From: Paenibacillus cremeus
Lineage (GTDB): Bacteria; Bacillota; Bacilli; Paenibacillales; NBRC-103111
DNA: 64,000 bases
Direction: 5' to 3'
Assembly (NCBI RefSeq): GCF_007786445.1
Contig: NZ_VNJI01000037.1
Location: forward strand, 1-64,000
Shown: one piece after another, positions 52,153-60,947 of the stretch
Numbering within the stretch: the first letter of the stretch is position 1
Layout of the letters: every line of letters begins with the position of its first letter
Notes under the pieces: generated by a model
The model's database searches: none
Told to the model about the DNA's origin: nothing
Seen by the model: the letters and a program-made list of their open reading frames with translations, nothing else
Program-made: the position numbers and the translations under genes

Positions 52153-52734
52153 CTACAATTCATCCAACGTCTTCTCCAAGCTCGGCGCCATATGCTTCAA
52201 AAAGTAATCCAGCTCCGGCATCGCCAGCTTCTCCATGGACTCTTCAATCTGTTTTTTCGCCGTGGCGAATTCACGATTGCCTGCGGACAGCTCGGTCACG
52301 CATTTGAGGTACGCATCGAGCAGGTCGGCCGCTTTGACGAAGAGCTTGAGCTCGGCGTAGTCCTCATTTTTCGTGGCGATTAAAGGGTCATACACGCTGC
52401 GCAGCGGCTCCGGAATCATATCCAGGAGCCGTTCCGCGGCGAGGTGCTCGATCTCTCGGAAGTTGGACAAAATTTTAGGGTTATGGTGCTTCACCGGGGT
52501 CGGAATGTCGCCTGTGAACACCTCAGTGGCATCGTGGAACAGCGCCATGCTGACGGCTTTATCCGTCGGGACGTCCCGTCCGAACACCTCATTGGCAATC
52601 GTACAGAGCACATGCGTCAGCAGGGTTACATGAAACGAATGCTCTGCGACGTTCTCTTTCACAACGTTGCGCATCAAGCTCCAACGCTCGATGTAGCGCA
52701 ACCGGTACATATAAGCAAAAAAATGACTGTCCAC
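52153..52734 (-). CDS. 5'-deoxynucleotidase, YfbR-like HD domain phosphohydrolase
   Basis: The 193-residue HD-domain enzyme resembles Escherichia coli YfbR, which removes phosphate from deoxynucleoside 5'-monophosphates. The metal ligands are in the expected order and positions: His32 (VAEHSFHV), His67-Asp68 (LFHDATEVFTGDI) and Asp137 (KAADLLDAYLK). The opening SHFFAYMYRLRYIERWSLMRNV also matches. It starts at GTG 52734; the ribosome site is weak (AGGATG). Near its 3' end is a duplicated TCCTACAATTCA. Confidence 0.85.
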   Translation of the reverse strand: MDSHFFAYMYRLRYIERWSLMRNVVKENVAEHSFHVTLLTHVLCTIANEVFGRDVPTDKAVSMALFHDATEVFTGDIPTPVKHHNPKILSNFREIEHLAAERLLDMIPEPLRSVYDPLIATKNEDYAELKLFVKAADLLDAYLKCVTELSAGNREFATAKKQIEESMEKLAMPELDYFLKHMAPSLEKTLDEL

Positions 52735-52854
52735 TGCACATCATCCTATTCACGCTGCAGCAGTAAGGGTGCCAACGCTCCAACTCAAGGGACCGCTGTC
52801 AGCTAATGTTGCTCGCTCCAGCCGTAGGCCGTACCATTCTCGCGCGGCAGCAGC

Positions 52855-54000
52855 TTATTTGGCTGCTGGGGTTTGGCGCACGGAGTAGCTTTGCACAGTA
52901 GGATTATACACGATTTGCGAGCCGATTACCTTCTCCAAATCTTTGAGCTGGATGTAGAGCTGGCTGCTTTTCAGCGTGATCGGCTTCTCCAAGGTGAGCG
53001 TTCGGCCATCCGGCGACGTCAGCTGGGTGCTGTTCACAGTTCCGGTCCAGCTGATCTTCTGATACTGGATCGACACTTTATCGTGAGCTAGCTGCGCCTG
53101 CCCTCCGAGCTGGCTCATCGTCTCGCCCAGCTTCAGCTCCGTGCCGGGAGCGACAGGGGCAACAATCCGGCGAAGGATCGAGTTATGCAGCACCTCCGGC
53201 GAAACCGCTATATTCCCGGCGTTAATCCGCGGAATCTGCATCAGGTCGACCTGGCGGGTCGCCATCTCCGGCACAACCGTGAAGGCGTACTTAATCCCGC
53301 CTTGCATAACGTAGCTAACAGCCGTTTTATCAAAGAAGCCGTACGGGTAAGCGTAGGAGTCGACCGGTTCGCTGTACAACTCGTTGAGTTTGGAGACGCA
53401 GGTCTCGGTATCGGAGACGACGCGGTTTTTATACTCCTCGTCGGTCTCTTTATGCCCATTCGTCACGAAGCGTCCAAGCAGCGCGGGACTTCCGTCTGGA
53501 AGCGTATAGTGAAAATTGTTCGTATGACACTGCGCATCGATGAAATTCGTATCGCTCGTCATTTCGATGATCTCATCTCTGGACATGGAAGGAACGTAGC
53601 TCGCCAGCGGGTTCTCCAAATCGCCGGTAATGACGAAGTTGACGGCGGGGATACGCATGCTTTTTAGAATCGGATAAGCGTTTACATAAAAGCTCTCGTA
53701 ACCGTCGTCGAACGTCACCAGCACCGCATTGTTTGGTACGGACGCGCCGGCCATGTAGGCTTTGAACTGTTTGAGTGTAATAAACTGGTACCCTTTGCTT
53801 TTCAATAAGGTCAGTTGGTCGTGAAACAGCTGGGTCGTGATCGTGCCTGCGCTCTTCGCATCATCATCGATATGATGATACATAATAACGGCCACCTGGT
53901 CCTTGTACAGCAGGTTGCCTTTGGCGGCATTTAGGGAAGGGAGCAGGGTGCTAAGACCGATGAGAGTAAGTGCGAGCGCCTTGAGGATGAGGTTTCTCAT
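52855..54000 (-). CDS. Secreted polysaccharide deacetylase with C-terminal stalk-like domain
   Basis: The 381-residue protein begins with a signal peptide (MRNLILKALALTLIGLSTLLPSLNA). The NodB/CE4 domain spans about residues 30-270: VIMYHHI, TFDDGYESFY (Asp98, Asp99), His159-x4-His164 (CHTNNFH), YAYPYGFFD and the PRINAGN region. The C-terminal 80 residues (TLTLEKPITLKSSQLYIQLKDLEKVIGSQIVYNPTVQSYSV) resemble a copper-amine-oxidase-type stalk domain, like that of the NlpC/P60 protein at 1545. It probably removes acetyl groups from peptidoglycan or another surface glycan. AAGGAG precedes the ATG. Confidence 0.87.
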   Translation of the reverse strand: MRNLILKALALTLIGLSTLLPSLNAAKGNLLYKDQVAVIMYHHIDDDAKSAGTITTQLFHDQLTLLKSKGYQFITLKQFKAYMAGASVPNNAVLVTFDDGYESFYVNAYPILKSMRIPAVNFVITGDLENPLASYVPSMSRDEIIEMTSDTNFIDAQCHTNNFHYTLPDGSPALLGRFVTNGHKETDEEYKNRVVSDTETCVSKLNELYSEPVDSYAYPYGFFDKTAVSYVMQGGIKYAFTVVPEMATRQVDLMQIPRINAGNIAVSPEVLHNSILRRIVAPVAPGTELKLGETMSQLGGQAQLAHDKVSIQYQKISWTGTVNSTQLTSPDGRTLTLEKPITLKSSQLYIQLKDLEKVIGSQIVYNPTVQSYSVRQTPAAK

Positions 54001-54169
54001 GATAGTACCGTACTCCTTAAAAGATAGTTATAAATGCCTAGTAGTCTATAAAGAAGTTATTCTAGAAACATGAGCATTTTCCTGCATTCGAGATATAATT
54101 AATGGCATTAATTTTCGGGTTGTTCAGGCGGTGGCCATCTATGAAAACCATGTTTTTGGTTCCGTGATG

Positions 54170-54178
54170 TGGTATGAT
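54170..54178 (+). promoter_or_regulatory. Extended -10 element upstream of the fumarase gene
   Basis: TGGTATGAT (TGn plus TATGAT at 54173-54178) lies 68 bases before the start of the fumarase gene. There is no good -35 at normal spacing, as is usual for extended -10 promoters. Confidence 0.45.
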
Positions 54179-54245
54179 AGAGTTATGCATGTTTATAGTT
54201 ATCTGAGCCTCATTCATATGAGGGAAAGGAGCCTTTTTACTAATC

Positions 54246-55784
54246 ATGAAGCATTTTCAAGAGAGTATTTATAAGCTGATCGTCGAAACGTCCACAAACC
54301 TGCCGGCCGATGTCCGTCAGGCGATTCAAGCTGCCCAGGAGAAGGAGGACGCCGGAACGCGTTCCGCGCTGTCGCTCTCCACGATTGCCGACAATATTCA
54401 TATGGCGGAGTGCAATGTGTCGCCGATATGCCAGGATACCGGGATGCCGACTTTTATCGTTCATACGCCTGTCGGAGCCAATCAGATCGAGATGAAAAAG
54501 CAAATCATCGCTGCGGTAGCACAAGCGACCAAGGACAGCAAGCTGCGCACGAACTCCGTCGATTCCTTGACTGGAGCCAACAGCGGTGACAACGTCGGAC
54601 CGGGGACACCGGTCATTCACTTTGAGCAGTGGGAGCGCGATGAGATTGAAGCGAAGCTGATTCTCAAAGGCGGCGGCTGTGAGAACAAGAATATTCAGTA
54701 CAGCCTTCCGATGGAGATTGAAGGGCTCGGCAAAGCCGGCCGCGACCTGGACGGCATCCGCAAGTGCATTATGCATGCGGTGTACCAAGCGCAAGGACAA
54801 GGCTGCAGCGCCGGATTCATCGGCGTAGGCATCGGCGGCGACCGGACGACGGGCTATGAGCTCGCGAAGCATCAGTTGTTCCGTGCAGCCGATGATGTGA
54901 ATCCGCACCCCGAGCTGCGCCAGCTGGAAGAGTACGTCATGGACAACGCGAACAAGCTTGGTATCGGTACGATGGGCTTCGGCGGCCAAGTGACGCTGCT
55001 CGGCTGTAAAGTCGGCGTGGCGAACCGTCTGCCGGCGAGCTTCTTTGTTTCCGTCGCTTATAACTGCTGGGCGTTCCGCCGCCAAGGCGTGCTGATCGAT
55101 GCCGCTACCGGCGACATCAATGAGTGGGTGTACGCGAAGGGCGAGCAAGTGCCGATGGGCGGTGAAAAAGATGCAGCAGCAGCTTCCGATGCTGGCGAGC
55201 GCCGTGAGATCGTGCTGCAAACGCCGATTTCCGAGGAGCAAATCCGCGAGCTGCGTGTCGGCGATGTGGTCATTATCAACGGAATGATGCACACCGGTCG
55301 AGATGCGCTGCACAAGTATTTGATGGATCACGACTCTCCGACCGACTTGAATGGTGCAGCCATTTACCATTGCGGTCCGGTAATGGCCAAGGACGCGGAA
55401 GGCAATTGGGTTGTAAAAGCGGCTGGCCCGACGACGAGTATTCGCGAGGAGCCTTACCAAGGGGATATTATTAAGAAGTTCGGCATTCGCGCGGTCATCG
55501 GAAAAGGCGGCATGGGGCCGAAGACACTCAAAGCGCTGCAAGAGCATGGCGGCGTCTATTTGAATGCCATTGGCGGCGCGGCGCAGTATTATGCACAGTG
55601 CTTCAAGAAGGTAGAAGGCGTCGACTTTATGGAATTCGGTATTCCAGAGGCGATGTGGCACCTGCAAACCGAAGGCTTCGCAGCGATCGTTACGATGGAT
55701 TCGCACGGGAACAGCCTGCACGCGGATGTGGAGAAAGACTCCCGCGAGAAGCTGGCTCAATTTAAAGAAACGGTCTTCGCGTAA
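54246..55784 (+). CDS. Fumarate hydratase class I (iron-sulfur)
   Basis: The 512-residue class I fumarase hydrates fumarate to malate with a [4Fe-4S] cluster. The alpha region carries MAECNVSPICQDTGMPTFIVHTPVG and RTNSVDSLTGANSGDNVGPGTPVIHFEQW; GGGCENKN follows with another cluster Cys, and IGIGGDRTTGYELAKHQLF. The beta region begins near residue 320 (LQTPISEEQIRELRVGDVVIINGMMHTGRDALHKYL) and includes GKGGMGPKTLKALQEHGGVYLNAIGGAAQYYAQC. AAAGGAG is 14 bases before ATG. Bacillus subtilis has the unrelated class II CitG, so this oxygen-sensitive class I form is a notable difference. A terminator follows. Confidence 0.93.
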   Translation: MKHFQESIYKLIVETSTNLPADVRQAIQAAQEKEDAGTRSALSLSTIADNIHMAECNVSPICQDTGMPTFIVHTPVGANQIEMKKQIIAAVAQATKDSKLRTNSVDSLTGANSGDNVGPGTPVIHFEQWERDEIEAKLILKGGGCENKNIQYSLPMEIEGLGKAGRDLDGIRKCIMHAVYQAQGQGCSAGFIGVGIGGDRTTGYELAKHQLFRAADDVNPHPELRQLEEYVMDNANKLGIGTMGFGGQVTLLGCKVGVANRLPASFFVSVAYNCWAFRRQGVLIDAATGDINEWVYAKGEQVPMGGEKDAAAASDAGERREIVLQTPISEEQIRELRVGDVVIINGMMHTGRDALHKYLMDHDSPTDLNGAAIYHCGPVMAKDAEGNWVVKAAGPTTSIREEPYQGDIIKKFGIRAVIGKGGMGPKTLKALQEHGGVYLNAIGGAAQYYAQCFKKVEGVDFMEFGIPEAMWHLQTEGFAAIVTMDSHGNSLHADVEKDSREKLAQFKETVFA

Positions 55785-55807
55785 GATGACGCGTTGCTCA
55801 TAAGTCC

Positions 55808-55851
55808 AAGCCGTCAGGCTCACACGGGTAGTGTGGGATGGCGGCTTTTTT
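55808..55851 (+). terminator. Terminator of the fumarase gene
   Basis: The outer stem AAGCCG / CGGCTT, with inner CACAC / GTGTG, is followed by six T residues. Confidence 0.8.
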
Positions 55852-55867
55852 AGTGGTGATTTTCGCA

Positions 55868-55884
55868 TTTACAAATCGTTAACT
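55868..55884 (+). promoter_or_regulatory. PHO-box-like direct repeats upstream of phoR
   Basis: TTTACA at 55868-55873 and TTAACT at 55879-55884 start 11 bases apart. A possible -10, TACGAT (55907-55912), follows 22 bases later. The arrangement parallels the site before ppk and suggests autoregulation of the two-component operon. Confidence 0.55.
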
Positions 55885-56002
55885 TTCTTTTCGCGTGCCA
55901 AACTTGTACGATAGAGAGTAAAACGCAGCTAACAGCCCAGCCTACTGCGCGGGTTTGGTTTGGCTAGCGCGGAAATGGGCTAGAGGAGTGGGAATTTCCT
56001 TG

Positions 56003-57799
56003 ATGAACAAGTTTAGAGTCCGGTTGACGCTGATTTTCATCCTCTTGATCGGCTCTTCGGTGCTGGTAGCGGGTATTTTTGTGGCCAAGAAAATGCAGGA
56101 TTCCTATATCGACTCGCTTCAGGACAATATGGCGCGGGAGCTTCAGATGATTCTGGTGACCATGGACTGGCATCGGGATGGAACCGAGGCGGAGCAAATG
56201 CGCTATTATACGGAGCTCGCGGCGAAGCTCAAATTATCGGCGAACGCCCGGGCTACCTTTATCCGTGCGGACGGCAAGGTGTTGGGCGATTCGGATTTTC
56301 GGGCACAGGATATGGAGAATCATGCGACGCGCGAGGAAATTGTACAAGCGGCTCAAGCCGGAGTGGGCTATGCCACACGCTTCAGCAGCACGCTGAATCA
56401 AAATATGCTGTATGCGGCGGTCCCGGTGAAAATCGACGGAAAGCTCATCGCCTATCTGCGGTTGGCCATGAGTTTGGAGGATGTGGAACGGTCCATTCGC
56501 CAAGTATGGTACGGGCTGATCTCCGGCTTATTCCTCGTGTTTGTGCTCGCCGGCCTGATAAGCTACCGGGTTGCCTACGGCATTACGCGCCCCATTGAGC
56601 TAATTACGCGCGTAGCGCAGCAGATTACCGATATGAACTACAAATATCGGGTCACGCTCAATAACAAAGACGAGATCGGCCAACTAGGGCATGCCATTAA
56701 CCGAATGGCGGACAGCCTTCAGCTGCAGATGAAGCGAATCTCAGAGGATGAGAATCGGCTGAAGAGCGTGCTCGAGCATATGAGCAGCGGGGTCGTGATG
56801 ATCGACCACGAAGGCAAGATCGTGCTGCTGAATCGATCGGCGGAGGAGATTCTGGGCTTTTCGTCGCAGGAGCTGTTAGGCAAGCCGTTCGATCAAGCGA
56901 AGCAGCCGTTCGAATTTACGCAAATGATCCAAGAATGCATCGATATCCGGGAGCATATTCGGGACGAGATGATCTTCTACTATCCGACCGAACGGATGCT
57001 GGAGATCAACTTGAACCCAGTGTGGCAGCAAAATGAGGACTGGGCCGGCGTACTGATCGTACTGCACGATATTACGGCGATGCGCAGGCTGGAGCGGATG
57101 CGCAGCGAGTTTGTAGCTAACGTATCGCATGAGCTGAAGACGCCGATCGCGGCGGTGAAGGGCTTTGCCGAGACGCTGCTGGCCGGAGCTTTACAGGATA
57201 AAGATACGGCACGGTCGTTCCTGCAAATTATTTTCGATGAGAGCGAGCGGCTGAACCGTCTGATCGGGGACATTCTGGAGCTATCCAAAATCGAGTCGAA
57301 GCGGATTCCGCTGCATTTTTCACCGGTGCACGTACAGACGTTCGTAACCAATGGTCTTCATGTGATGAATACCGAGGCGAAGAAAAAGTCCATCGAGCTG
57401 GAGATGCAGGTCCCTGAAGATATTTATATTGAAGCGGATGAGGATCGGCTGCGGCAAATTTTGATCAATCTGCTGTCCAATGGCATTAACTACACGCCGG
57501 AGGGCGGCAAGGTGAAGGTCAAGGTGGAGCAGATCGCCAGCGGCGCCGAAGGAGCGGAGCTCGACAAGGTGCGATTCACTATCTCCGATACGGGGATCGG
57601 CATACCGAAGAAGGATTTGCCGCGGATTTTTGAGCGCTTTTACCGGGTGGATAAGGCGCGCTCGCGCAGCTCAGGTGGTACAGGGCTCGGGCTGTCGATT
57701 GTGAAGCATTTGGTCGAGCTGCATAAAGGGACGATCCGGGTGGAAAGTGAAGTTGGAGCAGGCACTAAGTTTATGATTGAGCTGCCGGTGATTCAGTGA
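56003..57799 (+). CDS. phoR: PhoR-type phosphate sensor histidine kinase
   Basis: The 598-residue membrane kinase has TM1 (about 8-30), an extracellular sensor domain (about 31-168), TM2 (about 170-190; LISGLFLVFVLAGLISYRV), HAMP (about 191-245), PAS (about 253-355; VLEHMSSGVVMIDHEGKIVLLNRSA), a HisKA domain with His376 in FVANVSHELKTPIAAVKGFAETL, and HATPase (LINLLSNGINYTPEGG, DTGIGIPKKDLPRIFERFYRVDKARSRSSGGTGLGLSIVKHL). The HisKA helix sequence is closest in pattern to Bacillus PhoR. ATG 56003 or TTG 56000 is the start, after AGAGGAG. It precedes phoP, the reverse of the Bacillus subtilis order. Confidence 0.88.
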   Translation: MNKFRVRLTLIFILLIGSSVLVAGIFVAKKMQDSYIDSLQDNMARELQMILVTMDWHRDGTEAEQMRYYTELAAKLKLSANARATFIRADGKVLGDSDFRAQDMENHATREEIVQAAQAGVGYATRFSSTLNQNMLYAAVPVKIDGKLIAYLRLAMSLEDVERSIRQVWYGLISGLFLVFVLAGLISYRVAYGITRPIELITRVAQQITDMNYKYRVTLNNKDEIGQLGHAINRMADSLQLQMKRISEDENRLKSVLEHMSSGVVMIDHEGKIVLLNRSAEEILGFSSQELLGKPFDQAKQPFEFTQMIQECIDIREHIRDEMIFYYPTERMLEINLNPVWQQNEDWAGVLIVLHDITAMRRLERMRSEFVANVSHELKTPIAAVKGFAETLLAGALQDKDTARSFLQIIFDESERLNRLIGDILELSKIESKRIPLHFSPVHVQTFVTNGLHVMNTEAKKKSIELEMQVPEDIYIEADEDRLRQILINLLSNGINYTPEGGKVKVKVEQIASGAEGAELDKVRFTISDTGIGIPKKDLPRIFERFYRVDKARSRSSGGTGLGLSIVKHLVELHKGTIRVESEVGAGTKFMIELPVIQ

Positions 57800-57840
57800 G
57801 AGGAATCGCTTGATTTCTTGTCACCGATATGCTGGCTATG

Positions 57841-57857
57841 TTAAGCTTGACTTAACA
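57841..57857 (+). promoter_or_regulatory. PHO-box-like repeat between phoR and phoP
   Basis: TTAAGC (57841-57846) and TTAACA (57852-57857) start 11 bases apart, directly upstream of the phoP ribosome site. The same bases also form the inverted repeat TTAAG-CTTGA-CTTAA, so a different regulator is possible. Confidence 0.4.
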
Positions 57858-57875
57858 AGGAATCGGGGGTTTTTC

Positions 57876-58601
57876 ATGTCACAAACCATATTAGTAATAG
57901 AAGATGAGCCGACATTGGCCAGGCTGCTGACGTATAATTTGGCGCAGGAAGGCTACGAGACGAAGGTGGCCGATCATGGCAGCGATGGTCTGCAGATTGC
58001 GATGCAGCAGCCGTTCGATCTCATTATTTTGGATATCATGCTTCCGGGCATGAACGGCTTTGAAATCCTATCCAAGCTGCGCCAAAAGGGAAATAAGACG
58101 CCGGTAATCATCCTGACTGCACGGAATGCCGAAGAAGAAGTCGTACAGGGACTTAAATACGGCGCGGATGATTATATTACGAAACCGTTTGGGGTGGCCG
58201 AGCTGCTGGCGAGAGTTTCCGCCGTGCTTCGGCGTACGCTGTCGGACGATGTGCTGCAGGAGAAGGCAGGCGCGGGCGAGAAGGTCATTACCGCAGGCGA
58301 GCTGTTCATTTATCCGGAGAAATATGAGGTCATGCTGGGCGGGGAGTCGATTTCACTGCGGCCCAAGGAGTTCGAGGTGCTGCTCTACTTGGTGCAGCGG
58401 CCTGGGGTGGTAGTGACGCGAGACGATCTGATGAACATTGTCTGGGGCTTCGATTACATCGGCGGTCAACGGACCGTTGACGTGCATGTCAGCTCACTGC
58501 GCAAAAAGCTGGAGATGAATCAGCAATCGGTGCAAATCGAATCGATCCGCGGAGTCGGGTATAAGCTGGTCACGTCATCCGCATCAGGGAAAAAAGCATA
58601 G
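57876..58601 (+). CDS. phoP: PhoP-type response regulator (OmpR/PhoB family)
   Basis: The 241-residue protein has a receiver domain (residues 4-118; acidic pocket Glu9-Asp10, phosphoacceptor Asp53 in DIMLPGMNG, Lys of DDYITKPFGV) and a C-terminal OmpR-type winged helix (about 140-235; LRPKEFEVLLYLVQRPGVVVTRDDLMNIVWGFDYIGGQRTVDVHVSSLRKKL). It is the partner of the kinase 76 bases upstream and probably activates genes with PHO boxes, including ppk. ATG 57876 follows GGAATCGGGGG; the open frame starts at 57810 but has no ribosome site. Confidence 0.88.
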   Translation: MSQTILVIEDEPTLARLLTYNLAQEGYETKVADHGSDGLQIAMQQPFDLIILDIMLPGMNGFEILSKLRQKGNKTPVIILTARNAEEEVVQGLKYGADDYITKPFGVAELLARVSAVLRRTLSDDVLQEKAGAGEKVITAGELFIYPEKYEVMLGGESISLRPKEFEVLLYLVQRPGVVVTRDDLMNIVWGFDYIGGQRTVDVHVSSLRKKLEMNQQSVQIESIRGVGYKLVTSSASGKKA

Positions 58602-58627
58602 AGCAAATTTACAGCAGGGGCGAACAG

Positions 58628-58647
58628 AAGAGTTGCCTCTTTTTTTC
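58628..58647 (+). terminator. Weak terminator after phoP
   Basis: The short stem AAGAG-TTGC-CTCTT is followed by six T residues. Confidence 0.45.
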
Positions 58648-58695
58648 TTGTTCCATTTCCCGGGAAATTTGTCGAATATGGAGGCTGGGGCCAAA

Positions 58696-59706
58696 ATGGT
58701 GTTGGGGAATCCACAGATGGTGCGCTGGGGTGTATTGGGTACGGGCCGCATTATCGGCAAGGCCGGAACGGCATTGAAGCAATCGCGCAATGGCGTATGG
58801 CTCGGCGTCGCCGGGCGTCAGGAAGAAAGCGGCCGGCTGGCTGCGGAGCGTTATGATGTGCCGCGTGCCTACGCAACCTATGGGGAGCTGCTGGCTGATC
58901 CCGAGATTGACGCAGTATACATTGCGCTGCTGAATCATTTGCATTATGAATGGGCGATCAAAGCCTGTGAGGCTGGCAAGCACGTGCTGGTGGAAAAGCC
59001 GTTTGCACTTAACGCATCAGAGGCTCGGCAAATGGCAGAGGCGGCGCAGAAGCATGGGGTGCTGCTAAAAGAAGCTCGGGTATGGCTTCATTATGATGGC
59101 ATAGCTGAGATTAGAAAGCTGTTGTCGGACGGGACGATCGGGGAGTGGATTCATGGCCGCGGTCACTACTCCTTCATCCCGGATGTGGCGAGCAGCCGTT
59201 GGAATGCGTCTTGGGGCGGTGGAGCGCTGTATGATATCGGCTGCTATCTCGTGTCCTGGGCGGGGTATTTTACGGGTGAGGAGCCGGAAGCGGCGGAAGC
59301 GGGGGCGTGGCTCCACCCGGTTCACGGTGTAGATTCGCGGTTCGTCGGGACGTTGTATTTTCCGCAGGGCAAGACGGTGCAGATCGAGACCTTTTTTGAT
59401 GTGGCGCAGGGGGCGTACTTCGAGCTGCTGGGCACGCAGGGCAAGCTGCGGGTGGATTTTCGGGCGACGACGGAGGTGCTGGAGGTGGTGTGCACGTTGA
59501 ACGGCGGTACCCCACGGGTGTGGCCGATGAACCGGATCGAGCCGTTCAAGCGGCAGGCGGAGTCGTTCGCGGAGGCGGTGCTGAATGCACGAGCTGGGGA
59601 AACGCGCCCTGCGATTGCCGAGGCGCTGGGATACACGCTGCAGCAAGCGCGGGTGATGGATGCGCTGCTTGAAGCGGCGGAGCGGAAATGCCGTGTGGTA
59701 GTGTGA
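58696..59706 (+). CDS. Gfo/Idh/MocA family oxidoreductase
   Basis: The 336-residue NAD(P)-dependent sugar-type dehydrogenase has an N-terminal Rossmann fold (RWGVLGTGRIIGKAGTALKQS), the DAVYIALLNHLHYEWAIKACEAGKHVLVEKPFA block (catalytic Lys in EKPFA) and a C-terminal beta-sheet domain (WGGGALYDIGCYLVSWAGYFTG). The substrate is unknown; a downstream GH43 gene hints at plant sugars but is separated by a terminator. ATG 58696 follows GGAGG at 58680-58684; the open frame begins at 58633 without support. Confidence 0.87.
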   Translation: MVLGNPQMVRWGVLGTGRIIGKAGTALKQSRNGVWLGVAGRQEESGRLAAERYDVPRAYATYGELLADPEIDAVYIALLNHLHYEWAIKACEAGKHVLVEKPFALNASEARQMAEAAQKHGVLLKEARVWLHYDGIAEIRKLLSDGTIGEWIHGRGHYSFIPDVASSRWNASWGGGALYDIGCYLVSWAGYFTGEEPEAAEAGAWLHPVHGVDSRFVGTLYFPQGKTVQIETFFDVAQGAYFELLGTQGKLRVDFRATTEVLEVVCTLNGGTPRVWPMNRIEPFKRQAESFAEAVLNARAGETRPAIAEALGYTLQQARVMDALLEAAERKCRVVV

Positions 59707-59758
59707 CGGTGGCCACCGGCAGCCCTCGAACGCGCAGGATTTGGCTCTAATACTTAAC

Positions 59759-59794
59759 AAACCGTTTGGGCATAGAAGGCTGGACGGTTTTTTT
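59759..59794 (+). terminator. Terminator of the Gfo/Idh gene
   Basis: The stem AAACCGT / ACGGTTT around a 20-base loop is followed by T residues. Confidence 0.7.
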
Positions 59795-59908
59795 ACAAAT
59801 AACTTAGTTTATTCACTATACAAACAAAGCTTCTTCTGTTACGATGACGATAAGGCAATAGGTACTACCACTCATCTACATAGATACTTTTTAAAAAGGA
59901 GAAAAAGC

Positions 59909-60889
59909 ATGAAACCCATTGTAAATCCGAAGGAGCCTCTAGTCACTCATATTTACACCGCGGACCCTTCCGCCCACGTGTTTGAGGGAAAGATCTATAT
60001 TTATCCTTCACACGATATTGATCATGATGGACCGACGAATGATAACGGAGATCAATATGCCATGGAGGACTATCATGTCCTGTCCATGGAGGATTTCCAC
60101 TCTCCTTGCGTAGACCATGGAATAGCACTGCACCTGAACGATATTCCATGGGCGAGTAAACAGCTATGGGCTCCCGATGCGGCCTACAAGAACGATACGT
60201 ATTACTTGTATTTCCCGGCGAGGGATCAGGAGGGGATTTTCAGAATCGGCGTAGCTACCAGCGCGTCTCCAAGTGGACCTTTTACACCACAGGAGCATTA
60301 TATCGAAGGCAGCTTCAGTATCGACCCCGCTGTGTTTATCGATGAGGACGACAAAGCCTATATGTATTTTGGAGGTCTTTGGGGTGGGCAGTTGGAGAAA
60401 TGGCAAACGGGCACCTTTGACCCGAACGCTGTCGGTCCAGCTGCGACTGAGCCGGCCTTTGGGCCGAGAATGGCTGAATTAAACGAGGACATGCTCACGT
60501 TGAAAGCAGCACCTCAAGAAATTTCCATTGTTGATTCTGATGGAAAGCCGATTCTTGCCGGGGACGAGGCACGAAGATATTTTGAAGGCCCCTGGGTTCA
60601 CAAGCATAATGGGTATTACTACCTTTCCTATTCCACCGGTACGACTCATTGTTTGGTCTATGCGATCAGTAAAAGCCCGCAGGGTCCCTTCGTCTTCCAA
60701 GGCACGATCCTTACCCCTGTCATCGGCTGGACTACGCATCATTCTATTGTTCAATTCAACGAAAAATGGTATTTATTCTACCATGATTGCTCGTTATCTG
60801 GGGGAGTGAACCATAAGCGCTGTGTCAAATATACGGAGCTTAGCTATCGGGAAGACGGCACCATCGAGACGATAGATCCTTATAAATAA
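59909..60889 (+). CDS. Glycoside hydrolase family 43 protein
   Basis: The 326-residue five-bladed beta-propeller glycosidase is of the arabinofuranosidase/xylosidase type. The three family residues are visible: general base Asp19 in YTADPSAHV, pKa-modulating Asp139 in SIDPAVFID, and general acid Glu226 in YFEGPWVHKHNGYYYLSYSTG. There is no signal peptide, so it probably hydrolyses imported arabino- or xylo-oligosaccharides. AAAAAGGAG precedes ATG 59909; the open frame is longer but unsupported. It is slightly more AT-rich than its neighbours and has its own terminator. Confidence 0.9.
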   Translation: MKPIVNPKEPLVTHIYTADPSAHVFEGKIYIYPSHDIDHDGPTNDNGDQYAMEDYHVLSMEDFHSPCVDHGIALHLNDIPWASKQLWAPDAAYKNDTYYLYFPARDQEGIFRIGVATSASPSGPFTPQEHYIEGSFSIDPAVFIDEDDKAYMYFGGLWGGQLEKWQTGTFDPNAVGPAATEPAFGPRMAELNEDMLTLKAAPQEISIVDSDGKPILAGDEARRYFEGPWVHKHNGYYYLSYSTGTTHCLVYAISKSPQGPFVFQGTILTPVIGWTTHHSIVQFNEKWYLFYHDCSLSGGVNHKRCVKYTELSYREDGTIETIDPYK

Positions 60890-60902
60890 AAGCAACACAA
60901 AC

Positions 60903-60931
60903 AAGCCTTCCGACAACAAGGAAGGCTTTTT
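60903..60931. terminator. Bidirectional terminator between GH43 and SRPBCC genes
   Basis: The perfect stem AAGCCTTCC / GGAAGGCTT is followed by T residues on the plus strand. It lies between two convergent genes. Confidence 0.88.
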
Positions 60932-60947
60932 ATGCTACAACAATGAT

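Noticed and set aside
54240-55868. A 542-codon open frame antisense to the fumarase gene
   Set aside because: It mirrors a GC-rich conserved gene with clear iron-sulfur fumarase motifs, has no ribosome site or recognisable domain, and includes the terminator region.
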